From a bacterium (GTDB taxonomy: Bacteria; Vulcanimicrobiota; Xenobia; Xenobiales; Xenobiaceae), in NCBI GenBank assembly GCA_017444045.1, contig JAFSXO010000042.1, positions 1 to 5,385 on the forward strand: a DNA stretch of 5,385 bases, in the 5' to 3' direction. A program made the position numbers and the translations under genes. Below are positions 1 through 5,317 of this stretch, piece by piece (within the stretch, counting starts at the first letter, position 1; the number at the start of each line of letters is the position of its first letter). Below the pieces are notes generated by a model. It was not told the origin of the DNA and ran no database searches. It worked only from the letters and a program-made list of their open reading frames with translations.

Positions 1-1
1 C

Positions 2-748
2 AATGAGCAGCTTAAATATATTATTGATCACCGTCTCGATCCAGTGGTTCAATTGGAAGAAGCTGATGGCAAAACCGATCCTCTGTCTAGAGAATTGGAG
101 CGCTTTTTGACATGCAGGCATCTGAAGATTGCTTATAACCCGAAATTCAGAAGAGAAGCTAAGCAGTATTCGTATAATGCCCTTGGCGCCAAGGGACAGC
201 AGCGCGGTGCGGCTGGTAAGGATGCGCCTTCCGAGGGTAGCTCTGAAAGCTATCGCGAGCCTTTGCCTTTGGACAAGCCTCTGCCGACGCGCAATTATAA
301 AGCGCCTACTCCCCAGCGGCGTCCTGTCGTAAAGCAGCACAACTACAAAGCTCCTGTTCCTAAGCAGCGTCCGGCGATTAATTTTGATATTCCTTTGGAT
401 GCCATGATTCGCGGTGTACTGATTTCTCTGGAAAACAGCCCTAATCTCGGTGTCACACGCAGCCAGCTGAGTAGAATCGCTCAGCGCTTGCCTGAATACA
501 AAAAAGCGCTCAACAGCCTGGATCAGAATCCTTCTCTGCGCAACGCGACGATTTTGGGCCTGACCAAAGAGCTTATGTCCGTGCTTACGCAGGAACAGTT
601 GGCGTATATAGCCGAAAATGACGGCAAGACGCGTATAGGCCTTATGCCCAGCACTAAAGAAAGTGCTTGGGCTCGCGAGCTGCAGAATTATGTTGAGGCC
701 AAGAGTGCAGGCAGGCAATATCGTCCTACGTATAATATAGTGGATTGA
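2..748 (+). CDS. Repeat-domain protein with proline-rich linker, 5' partial (unknown function)
   Basis: The frame is open from the left window edge, so the gene begins upstream and the GTG at 44 is not its start; 248 residues are visible. The first visible residues (NEQLKYIIDHR) match the LTKEQVDWILANR region of the next gene, which shows that they are coding and that the two proteins are paralogues. Order in the fragment: the end of one repeat domain (about 1-40), a basic, low-complexity linker with two 16-residue NYKAP units (about 98-129), then a complete helical repeat domain (about 131-209) ending in LTQEQLAYIAEND. A short tail follows. No catalytic motif is visible. By analogy with its neighbour, the missing N-terminus may carry a membrane anchor; this is inference. 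The next gene starts 61 bp downstream on the same strand, consistent with an operon. The LTxEQ motif recalls the LTxxQ motif of Spy/CpxP-type periplasmic proteins, but spacing and context do not support that assignment. Confidence 0.85.
   Translation, partial: NEQLKYIIDHRLDPVVQLEEADGKTDPLSRELERFLTCRHLKIAYNPKFRREAKQYSYNALGAKGQQRGAAGKDAPSEGSSESYREPLPLDKPLPTRNYKAPTPQRRPVVKQHNYKAPVPKQRPAINFDIPLDAMIRGVLISLENSPNLGVTRSQLSRIAQRLPEYKKALNSLDQNPSLRNATILGLTKELMSVLTQEQLAYIAENDGKTRIGLMPSTKESAWARELQNYVEAKSAGRQYRPTYNIVD
293..388 (+). repeat. Two in-frame 48-bp units encoding NYKAP(T/V)P peptides
   Basis: Two adjacent 48-bp units (293-340 and 341-388) encode NYKAPTPQRRPVVKQH and NYKAPVPKQRPAINFD. The peptide is better conserved than the DNA: NYKAP is AAT TAT AAA GCG CCT in one unit and AAC TAC AAA GCT CCT in the other. 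This indicates an old duplication kept for its peptide. The basic, proline-rich composition suits an extended linker. Confidence 0.75.
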
Positions 749-788
749 GGCAAATGGCGTTTCAATGTCGGTAAGATTGATTATTATA

Positions 789-794
789 GGGAGG
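789..794 (+). promoter_or_regulatory. Ribosome binding site of the anchored repeat-domain protein, long spacing
   Basis: GGGAGG is the only Shine-Dalgarno match before the ATG at 810, but the gap is 15 nt, longer than usual. In-frame codons upstream of 810 reach a TAG at 798 without another start, so the ATG stands. Confidence 0.45.
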
Positions 795-809
795 CTCTAG
801 TTTCTTGCC

Positions 810-2231
810 ATGACAGACAAAGTCACTGATGAAAAGCAGAAGAATGCACACGAGGAAGCCAATAGCAGTGAAGTGTCCAATGGTCAGCCTGCAGCTGGTG
901 CTTCTGCTGACAATGCTCCTAAGGCAGACGGTAAAAATGATGTAGCTGACGCTAAAAACGATGAAGTCGAGGAAGAGCAGTCCAGCAAGCTGAGCAATAT
1001 TATTGCTTTTGCCTTTGTTATCGGGCTTGTCGCTTTTAATGTTTACGCTTTCTGGGGATATAAGGATTATGGTTTGCCGGAAGTCTCCCCCGATAAACCC
1101 GTTCCGGCGCAGGTAGATGTGTCGGCCTCTGCAGATGCTACTGGTACCGTAAAGCAAGAAGGTGCGTCAGATTCCGCTAAGCAGCCGGATGGAAGCGAAA
1201 AAGTCCCTCCCCAGGCCGCTGCCCCTGCCCAGGATCCTGGTGCGGCTAATGGCACCGGCGATAATAAGGATGGCAAAACCGCTCCGCCTCCGCCTCCTGC
1301 TAATTCGGGCGATGCTAAGGCTGGCAACGCTAAGGCCGATAAAAACGCCGCACCTCCGCCTCCTGGCAAGCGGCCGGATCCCATCTTTGCCACCAAGACT
1401 CCCGGTGCCGCGGATAAGGCTGGAGATGCCAAAAAGGATGATTTAGTAGCCCCGCCTCCCGGCAAACGACCTTCTCCTATATTTGCTACCAAGACCCCAG
1501 GTGCCGCCGGATCAGGCGAAAACGGCAAGGGCGACAATTCGTTGGTAGCGCCGCCGCCAGGAAAACGGCCTGAGCCCGTATTTTCTAAGTTTAATACCCC
1601 TGGCTCTAAGGAGTCTTCTGGGGCAGTTATGATGCCGGGCCCGCAGTTTTTGATAGGTGTTAGCGAGCTGTGCAAGGACGATAAGCTGGGCTTAACTCCG
1701 GAACAGCGTAAAAAGTTTGCCGATGTTTTGACGTTATTGGCTGAGGATCAGTCTACGATTGCAGCTTCAGCTGATAATTCGCTGTCGTATTTAACCAAAG
1801 AGCAGGTTGATTGGATCCTGGCTAATCGCGGCTCTGCCGTAGCCGTCGACGATGTTGAACCGGAAGCGGGATTTGACCCAATAACTACCGCGTTCATGCG
1901 GCTTTTGCGCAGTAAAAAGACCGATGATGGCAAAAAGCTTACGCTGACCAAGCATGCCAATGCCGAGCTTACGTATCAGGATATCGTCAATGGCATTCTT
2001 AAAGCGGAAAAAGAAAAGAAGGAGCTTGCTATCAGCAAGGCCCAGGCTGAAGCCCTGATGCCCATTCTGGTAGCCGCGAATCGCGCCCGCCAGAATGAGG
2101 CCATGCATTTCCAGCAGCTCCGCGAGATACTGACCGATAAGCAGCTGGCCTGGCTTAAAGAGCATCCAGAAAAAACGGTGATGAACGTCAACGATGTGGT
2201 TTTGCGCTATGTGCGCCAGGTTTGTGAATAG
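810..2231 (+). CDS. Membrane-anchored protein with proline-rich repeats and two LTxEQ helical domains (unknown function)
   Basis: 473 residues, not recognised as a named family. Residues 1-60 are hydrophilic and rich in Ala, Asp, Glu and Lys, with no signal peptide. Residues 62-83 form one strong hydrophobic segment (IIAFAFVIGLVAFNVYAFWG), probably a signal anchor with the N-terminus in the cytoplasm. Residues 90-275 are a long Pro/Ala/Gly/Lys linker with three copies of APPPGKRPxP(I/V)F at about 181, 214 and 247. Residues 279-341 and 391-455 are two divergent copies of one helical domain, ending in LTKEQVDWILANR and LTDKQLAWLKEHP. The plan (anchor, proline-rich spacer, C-terminal domain) resembles TonB-like envelope-spanning proteins in layout only; no TonB C-terminal motif is seen. 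The partial gene 61 bp upstream has the same domain order, so this is a tandem paralogue pair, probably co-transcribed. A structural or partner-binding envelope role is inference. Start: first in-frame ATG, weakly placed ribosome site. Confidence 0.9.
   Translation: MTDKVTDEKQKNAHEEANSSEVSNGQPAAGASADNAPKADGKNDVADAKNDEVEEEQSSKLSNIIAFAFVIGLVAFNVYAFWGYKDYGLPEVSPDKPVPAQVDVSASADATGTVKQEGASDSAKQPDGSEKVPPQAAAPAQDPGAANGTGDNKDGKTAPPPPPANSGDAKAGNAKADKNAAPPPPGKRPDPIFATKTPGAADKAGDAKKDDLVAPPPGKRPSPIFATKTPGAAGSGENGKGDNSLVAPPPGKRPEPVFSKFNTPGSKESSGAVMMPGPQFLIGVSELCKDDKLGLTPEQRKKFADVLTLLAEDQSTIAASADNSLSYLTKEQVDWILANRGSAVAVDDVEPEAGFDPITTAFMRLLRSKKTDDGKKLTLTKHANAELTYQDIVNGILKAEKEKKELAISKAQAEALMPILVAANRARQNEAMHFQQLREILTDKQLAWLKEHPEKTVMNVNDVVLRYVRQVCE
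1350..1604 (+). repeat. Three in-frame copies of a ~33-residue proline-rich unit
   Basis: The core APPPGKRPxP(I/V)F occurs at residues 181, 214 and 247 of the anchored protein, with a period of 32-33 residues. The first two copies continue with ATKTPGAA and the third has drifted to SKFNTPGS. Between cores lie variable Gly/Asp/Lys stretches. Synonymous codons differ freely: PPGKRP is CCT CCT GGC AAG CGG CCG, CCT CCC GGC AAA CGA CCT and CCG CCA GGA AAA CGG CCT. The repeat is therefore kept at peptide level and is not recent slippage. Confidence 0.9.
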
Positions 2232-2245
2232 CGTCTTGGCCGGCA

Positions 2246-2354
2246 GCAATGCCATTTAGTTAAGGATTCGTGGCATTGGTTATGCTCATTCGTGAACGTT
2301 GGCGCTGCCTTGTACGTTAGCGTACAGGTTAGCACACGACATGCGTTAAACCTC
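2246..2354 (+). repeat. Dispersed 109-bp intergenic repeat, copy A
   Basis: This block aligns without gaps to the reverse complement of 5108-5216 with 14 mismatches in 109 positions, counted by eye. The longest identical run is 24 bp and includes the perfect palindrome TGTACGTTAGCGTACA at 2311-2326 (6-bp arms, TTAG loop). In this copy the stem can extend outward through 2304-2310 and 2327-2333 with one mismatch and two G.T pairs. Similarity stops at both ends of the block, so it is a defined unit. It lies just after the stop codon of the anchored protein. Confidence 0.9.
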
Positions 2355-2377
2355 GATTTTCCCACCAACTGTGGCCA

Positions 2378-2427
2378 CCCCCTCTGTCGCAGTCGCGACA
2401 TCTCCCCCTGCCATCCTTTAGGGGGAG
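2378..2427. repeat. GC-rich palindromic cassette (GGGGGAG / TGTCGC type)
   Basis: In order: CCCCCTC (2378-2384), a perfect hairpin TGTCGC AGTC GCGACA (2385-2400), then CTCCCCCT and AGGGGGAG (2402-2409 and 2420-2427) forming an 8-bp stem with a 10-nt loop. The layout resembles short palindromic repeats I recall from genomes of gut anaerobes; that is memory, not a search result. Neither strand has a T-run after the stems, so it is not a canonical intrinsic terminator, although stems between convergent genes could still stabilise or end transcripts. Confidence 0.55.
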
Positions 2428-2529
2428 TTATAATGGGGATCCATTGGCCATTGCTTAACTAAACGACATTAGGCCGGCAGGTAGTATTTGCTGCTGTGTC
2501 AGAGCTGTGGCCAGACTAAGCCAATGGCA

Positions 2530-3582
2530 TTATATACCCAGCAGATTTGTCTCGGCCGCGAGAGTGATGGCGAATTTCTTCTGTACCATATCCTGTACGG
2601 TCTGCGCTAAAGCCATAATTTCTTCGGCCGTGGCATTGCCAGCGTTAACCAGGCATAGGACATGTTTGTCTGACAGCTTGGCGCGGCCCTGCTGGAAGCC
2701 GTTATGCAGCCCGGAATTCGCGATTAGCCAAGCTGCTGAGAGCTTGCAGTATCCCGTCCGCGCCGGATATACGGGCATTTGTGGATACTCTTTTAGCAGC
2801 TCTTCAGTCCGCTGCTGTTCAATGATGGGGTTTAGGAAGAAGGAACCGGCGTTGCGGTGGTTAGGGTCTGACAAATCGTGAAGCATCGCCTTGGAGCTGC
2901 GAATGTTCAGGACTGCCTGTCTGACCTCCGCAAGCGTGGGCGGCGTGGCCTGCTGGGCAAAATAATTGCGCAGTTCCTTATACTGAAGTGAAGCTTGTCC
3001 GTTAGGTGTCAGTCTGAATAAGACTGCAGTGATAATATATCTGCCCCGCCAGGCGGTTTTAAAAATACTGGTTCGGTAGCCAAAGGCGCATTCTGATGCG
3101 CTAATCGTATTCAGTTCACCGCTGTTTATGTCTAAGGCTTCGATAGAGTGGATAGTCTGCGATACTTCCTGTCCATAGGCGCCGATATTCTGCATTGGAG
3201 ACGCGCCCACGCGCCCAGGTATGCCGGTGAGGCATTCCAGCCCAGCCCAGCCGTTCTCAATGGTTAAGTCTATAAGATCTTCCCAAGGCAGTCCCGCCCC
3301 GGCGCGCACGATTGCCTGGGTACTGGTCTTTAGGATGATGTCTGCGGTTTGGTTGTTAGGGCGCAGCAGAAGGCCGTCAAAACCGTTGTCGCCAGCGAGA
3401 ATGTTGCTGCCGCCTCCGATGGGGTACAGCGGGATATGCTCTTGTCTGGCCCAGCTGGCATACTCTTTAATTTTCTCTAAGCTGTCTGGCTCGGCGAAAT
3501 ATCGGGCAGGTCCGCCTATTTCAAAGGTGGTTAGCTCAGATATAAGGCGATTTTTCTGTATTCCTGTAGGTATGGCGGTCAT
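2530..3582 (-). CDS. murB: UDP-N-acetylenolpyruvoylglucosamine reductase (MurB, type I)
   Basis: 350 residues, near the usual length for type I MurB. The enzyme is a cytoplasmic FAD protein that reduces UDP-GlcNAc-enolpyruvate to UDP-MurNAc with NADPH, the second committed step of peptidoglycan precursor synthesis. Visible motifs: FAD-binding GGGSN (57-61), IPGRVGASPMQNIGAYGQE (121-139), FGYRTSIFK with the catalytic-type Arg170, Tyr201 matching the type I tyrosine, and NAGSFFLNP with the proton-donor serine at 247. The C-terminal AAETNLLG has Glu344 at the position of the catalytic glutamate. All key residues are present. The stretch between Lys231 and NAGSFF is a few residues longer than in E. 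coli and recalls actinobacterial MurB. The Leu in FFLNP replaces the Lys usual in E. coli. The ATG at 3582 is preceded by AGGAG. It lies 54 bp behind rnd on the same strand, so an operon is likely. Confidence 0.97.
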   Translation of the reverse strand: MTAIPTGIQKNRLISELTTFEIGGPARYFAEPDSLEKIKEYASWARQEHIPLYPIGGGSNILAGDNGFDGLLLRPNNQTADIILKTSTQAIVRAGAGLPWEDLIDLTIENGWAGLECLTGIPGRVGASPMQNIGAYGQEVSQTIHSIEALDINSGELNTISASECAFGYRTSIFKTAWRGRYIITAVLFRLTPNGQASLQYKELRNYFAQQATPPTLAEVRQAVLNIRSSKAMLHDLSDPNHRNAGSFFLNPIIEQQRTEELLKEYPQMPVYPARTGYCKLSAAWLIANSGLHNGFQQGRAKLSDKHVLCLVNAGNATAEEIMALAQTVQDMVQKKFAITLAAETNLLGI

Positions 3583-3593
3583 ATTGCTGCGTG

Positions 3594-3598
3594 CTCCT
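3594..3598 (-). promoter_or_regulatory. Ribosome binding site of murB
   Basis: AGGAG on the minus strand, 11 nt before the ATG at 3582. It lies in the short rnd-murB gap and supports the chosen start. No separate promoter is evident in this gap. Confidence 0.6.
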
Positions 3599-3636
3599 AT
3601 GTTTTAATAAAGGCTTTTGGTGTGTTGCTGTGTTCC

Positions 3637-4773
3637 TTATAGCTTATTGAGAACCGATAATATTTCCTGTCCATATTTGCGCACTACATGGGGAGGCAAA
3701 ATGTGCGAGCTATGCAGGGCGTCTATGGTAGTCGGGGCTGCTTGAGATAAGGCAAACAGCTCTGAATTGGTGAGCAGAAACTCTGGCGCTATGTCGTCTC
3801 TCGTTACGGTAGCGGCGCGCCATTCCTTGAGCTGGTGCAGCCGTTGCTGCTCCTTCATGCTGAGAATAATGCGTTTGCTGCGCTTGGGCTTGGGCAGAGG
3901 GATAGAACCGCAGCGCTTACCTACTAGAATTGCATTGTAGATAGCTGTAGCTTGGTTGGGGAAAAAATCTAAGTATCTAATGCCCATATCGCGCAGGGCG
4001 TGCTCGCTTTTAGGCGGGGAACCAGCTAGCTGCAGGAGCACATGGTCGGGCATGATGCGGAATGGCTGAATATTGGAGCGCTTTGCTTCACGCTCGCGCC
4101 ATTCGAATAGCTCGCGTACAATTCCGTAGCAGCGGCGGGGCAGACTGTTAAGGCCCTTGATCTTAGCCCATCCGGTATGGTCGCATTCTTTAGGATGAAA
4201 CTCGGTTGCTATAGTTTGGGCGAAAGCGTATTGGGCTTCTTCCAGACGGTTTTTCTGCTCAAGCTCTTTAAGCAGGGCTAGGCGCAAATCAAAAAGATAC
4301 GACGTATCATAGCGGGCGTATTGCATCATCTCTTCAGGAAGAGGTCTCTGCCGCCAGTCGGCGCGCTGATATTGCTTATCGAGGGTGACGCCGAAGTGCT
4401 GCTGTATAAGCACGGCCAGTCCCCGCTTAGGATAGTTAAGCGCTCCCGCTGCTATGTAAGTGTCAAAAATGTTGGAAAAGTTAAAATTAAACTCGTGTTT
4501 TAAATGGGGAATGTCGTTCATTCCGGCGTGGAAGATGGTGATGCGCTTCTGGTCGGTGAAGATTGGGGCTAATGGAGTCAGATCGATAGCTAACGGATCG
4601 AACAGGTAGTCCTGATCGGGGGTCGATATTTGTACCAAGCATATCTGATCCTGATAAGAAAAATACGAATCCAGTTCGGTGTCTAACGCTAACAGATTAT
4701 ATCGTTCAAGATCGAGAATACTGGAGGCCAGCTTCTCTGCGGTGTCTATAAGTACTGGCAAATCTTCTTTCAT
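3637..4773 (-). CDS. rnd: Ribonuclease D (DEDDy 3'-5' exoribonuclease with two HRDC domains)
   Basis: 378 residues, close to E. coli RNase D. The family trims 3' ends of tRNA precursors and other stable RNAs in the cytoplasm. The DEDDy catalytic set is complete: LALDTEL gives Asp31 and Glu33 (Exo I), FHAGMNDIPHL gives Asp87 (Exo II), and YARYDTSYL gives Tyr152 and Asp156 (Exo III, Y-x3-D). A first HRDC domain covers about 205-285 (LFEWREREAKRSNIQPFRI), and a second, weaker one about 305-375. The gene lies directly downstream of tRNA-Leu on the same strand, but a terminator separates them. murB follows after 54 bp. The ATG at 4773 has no Shine-Dalgarno sequence before it, and the promoter-like boxes end only 9 nt upstream, so the mRNA may be nearly leaderless. 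No better in-frame start is seen nearby, and the protein start matches the family. Confidence 0.95.
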   Translation of the reverse strand: MKEDLPVLIDTAEKLASSILDLERYNLLALDTELDSYFSYQDQICLVQISTPDQDYLFDPLAIDLTPLAPIFTDQKRITIFHAGMNDIPHLKHEFNFNFSNIFDTYIAAGALNYPKRGLAVLIQQHFGVTLDKQYQRADWRQRPLPEEMMQYARYDTSYLFDLRLALLKELEQKNRLEEAQYAFAQTIATEFHPKECDHTGWAKIKGLNSLPRRCYGIVRELFEWREREAKRSNIQPFRIMPDHVLLQLAGSPPKSEHALRDMGIRYLDFFPNQATAIYNAILVGKRCGSIPLPKPKRSKRIILSMKEQQRLHQLKEWRAATVTRDDIAPEFLLTNSELFALSQAAPTTIDALHSSHILPPHVVRKYGQEILSVLNKL

Positions 4774-4782
4774 GTCAACACT

Positions 4783-4811
4783 AGTATAAGTATTTTTGGG
4801 AGCGAGGTAAA
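4783..4811 (-). promoter_or_regulatory. Candidate sigma-70-type promoter of rnd
   Basis: On the minus strand, TTTACC (4806-4811) and TATACT (4783-4788) are 17 bp apart. The expected start point is near 4776, leaving an mRNA leader of only 2-3 nt before the rnd ATG. The -35 box is a 4/6 match, so the call is moderate. Confidence 0.5.
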
Positions 4812-4816
4812 CTATT

Positions 4817-4836
4817 TTATAGGGGAGCCCTTATAA
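4817..4836. promoter_or_regulatory. 20-bp imperfect dyad upstream of the rnd promoter
   Basis: TTATAGGGGAGCCCTTATAA has 5-bp outer arms TTATA/TATAA and GGG/CCC inner arms around a 2-bp centre, with one non-complementary step. The centre is too short for a good RNA hairpin, so a protein-binding dyad just upstream of the rnd -35 box is the likelier reading. AT-rich chance symmetry is possible. Confidence 0.25.
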
Positions 4837-4878
4837 AAAACACCAGAAGCTTACTAAAGCATATCTGCAAATAACTAT

Positions 4879-4913
4879 AAAAAAAGCTGCGATGTTTGGT
4901 AAAGCATCGCAGC
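4879..4913 (-). terminator. Intrinsic terminator of tRNA-Leu
   Basis: On the minus strand a 9-bp perfect stem (GCTGCGATG with CATCGCAGC, loop of 10 nt) is followed at once by seven T residues. It begins 14 nt after the encoded CCA of the tRNA and closes a monocistronic tRNA transcript before rnd. Confidence 0.9.
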
Positions 4914-4927
4914 ATAATAATCATTCA

Positions 4928-5011
4928 TGGTGCGGGGGATGGGACTCGAACCCACACGAATAAATCATACGCCCCTCAAACGTACGCGTCTACCAGTTCC
5001 GCCACCCCCGC
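4928..5011 (-). tRNA. tRNA-Leu, anticodon GAG
   Basis: 84 nt including an encoded CCA (4928-4930, minus strand) after discriminator A. The 7-bp acceptor GCGGGGG/CCCCCGC is perfect. The D arm contains TGGTAG, the anticodon stem is TACGT/GCGTA (one G.T), and the loop TTGAGGG places GAG at 34-36. The 12-nt variable arm can form a 3-bp stem, as expected for a class II tRNA. The T arm is GTGGG TTCGAGT CCCAT. It reads CUC and CUU codons. It has its own promoter and terminator. Confidence 0.97.
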
Positions 5012-5025
5012 AGGTGACATCGAAT

Positions 5026-5054
5026 ATTTTATGCAAATTGCTATATCGTGTCAA
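5026..5054 (-). promoter_or_regulatory. Strong sigma-70 promoter of tRNA-Leu
   Basis: On the minus strand, a consensus TTGACA (5049-5054) and TAAAAT (5026-5031) are exactly 17 bp apart. The expected start point is near 5019, giving a leader of about 8 nt before the mature tRNA 5' end at 5011. Near-consensus boxes fit a highly expressed stable RNA gene. Confidence 0.85.
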
Positions 5055-5083
5055 GAGTGTATAGAACTATTGAAGCTACAGTC

Positions 5084-5225
5084 TAAATGGCATTACCCTT
5101 AAAGGCAGAGGTTTCACATATGCTGTGCGCTAACCTGTACGCTAACGTACAACGCTGCGCCAACGTACATAAATGAGCATAAGCAATGCCGCGAATCCTT
5201 AAATAAATGGCATTGCCCGTAAAGG
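5084..5225. repeat. 22-bp direct repeats flanking repeat copy B
   Basis: The left copy (5084-5105) and right copy (5204-5225) share TAAATGGCATT(A/G)CCC(T/G)TAAAGG, matching at 20 of 22 positions, with starts exactly 120 bp apart. The right copy overlaps the end of the 109-bp block and the left copy lies 2 bp outside it. This could be a remnant of a tandem 120-bp unit or a long duplication made on insertion. Confidence 0.75.
5108..5216 (-). repeat. Dispersed 109-bp intergenic repeat, copy B
   Basis: This is the inverted partner of 2246-2354 (95/109 identical, no gaps). It holds the same palindrome at 5136-5151, here with GCGC on both outer flanks, and a near-direct repeat CTGTGCGCTAAC / CTGTACGCTAAC. 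It lies between the divergent tRNA-Leu promoter and the gene starting at 5318. Apart from the tRNA promoter and these repeats, I see nothing else convincing in 5012-5317; no clear promoter for the plus-strand gene was found. Confidence 0.9.
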
Positions 5226-5306
5226 GAATAGTGAATCGAATACGAAGTTTATAAAATTGCAGTCTATTCTGGACGGAATAAGAGAATTATGCCGTGCGCT
5301 TCCAGC

Positions 5307-5313
5307 GGGAGGG
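5307..5313 (+). promoter_or_regulatory. Strong ribosome binding site of the gene starting at 5318
   Basis: GGGAGGG followed by TTTT and then ATG gives near-ideal Shine-Dalgarno strength and spacing. This decides the start of the truncated gene at the window edge. Confidence 0.75.
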
Positions 5314-5317
5314 TTTT

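Larger units (their letters stand above)
2239..2478. mobile_element. 240-bp MITE-like non-coding element with terminal inverted repeats
   Basis: This element fills most of the 298-bp gap between two convergent genes. The left end (2239-2264) and right end (2454-2478) are inverted repeats: both begin GCCGGC at the outer edge and end TTTAGTTAAG at the inner edge, with AATG between and a few mismatches plus one gap. Inside lie the 109-bp block shared with 5108-5216 and a GC-rich palindromic cassette at 2378-2427. No open frame of note and no clear target-site duplication is seen. Size, ends and lack of coding fit a non-autonomous transposon relic, but the missing target duplication and only one full copy leave this open. 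Its position after both stop codons means it could also shape 3' ends of both transcripts. Confidence 0.5.

Noticed and set aside
44..748. GTG at 44 as the true start of the first gene
   Set aside because: The frame stays open to the window edge, and the codons before 44 encode residues matching the repeat domain of the neighbouring paralogue.
762..1157. 131-residue minus-strand open frame with a hydrophobic stretch
   Set aside because: It overlaps the well-supported N-terminus of the anchored protein; its hydrophobic part is the antisense of acidic and membrane-anchor codons.
1067..1675. 202-residue minus-strand open frame opposite the proline-rich linker
   Set aside because: Its Gly/Pro/Ala-rich peptide is the mirror of the CCN/GCN-rich linker codons. 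There is no support for coding beyond the open length.
1644..2174. Assignment to the Spy/CpxP chaperone family from LTPEQ/LTKEQ motifs
   Set aside because: Those proteins are short and secreted, with different motif spacing; here the domains are anchored behind a long proline-rich linker and the resemblance is limited to a five-residue word.
2301..2335. Integron attC site
   Set aside because: GTTAGC and GCTAAC words resemble attC core sites, but the required GTTRRRY/RYYYAAC pairs and cassette gene arrangement are absent.
2207..2401. 64-residue minus-strand open frame in the intergenic repeat
   Set aside because: It lies mostly in repeat copy A and stem sequences, overlaps the end of the anchored protein's gene, and has no ribosome site or family signal.
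2402..2427. Intrinsic terminator for murB or the upstream gene
   Set aside because: The stem is good but no T-run follows on either strand, so it is listed only as a palindromic repeat.
4896..5102. 68-residue plus-strand open frame
   Set aside because: It is the antisense of tRNA-Leu; peptides with DGTRTHT are a familiar artefact of translating tRNA genes.
5084..5225. CRISPR array
   Set aside because: There are only two imperfect repeats with a 98-bp gap containing a dispersed repeat; no spacer periodicity or cas genes.
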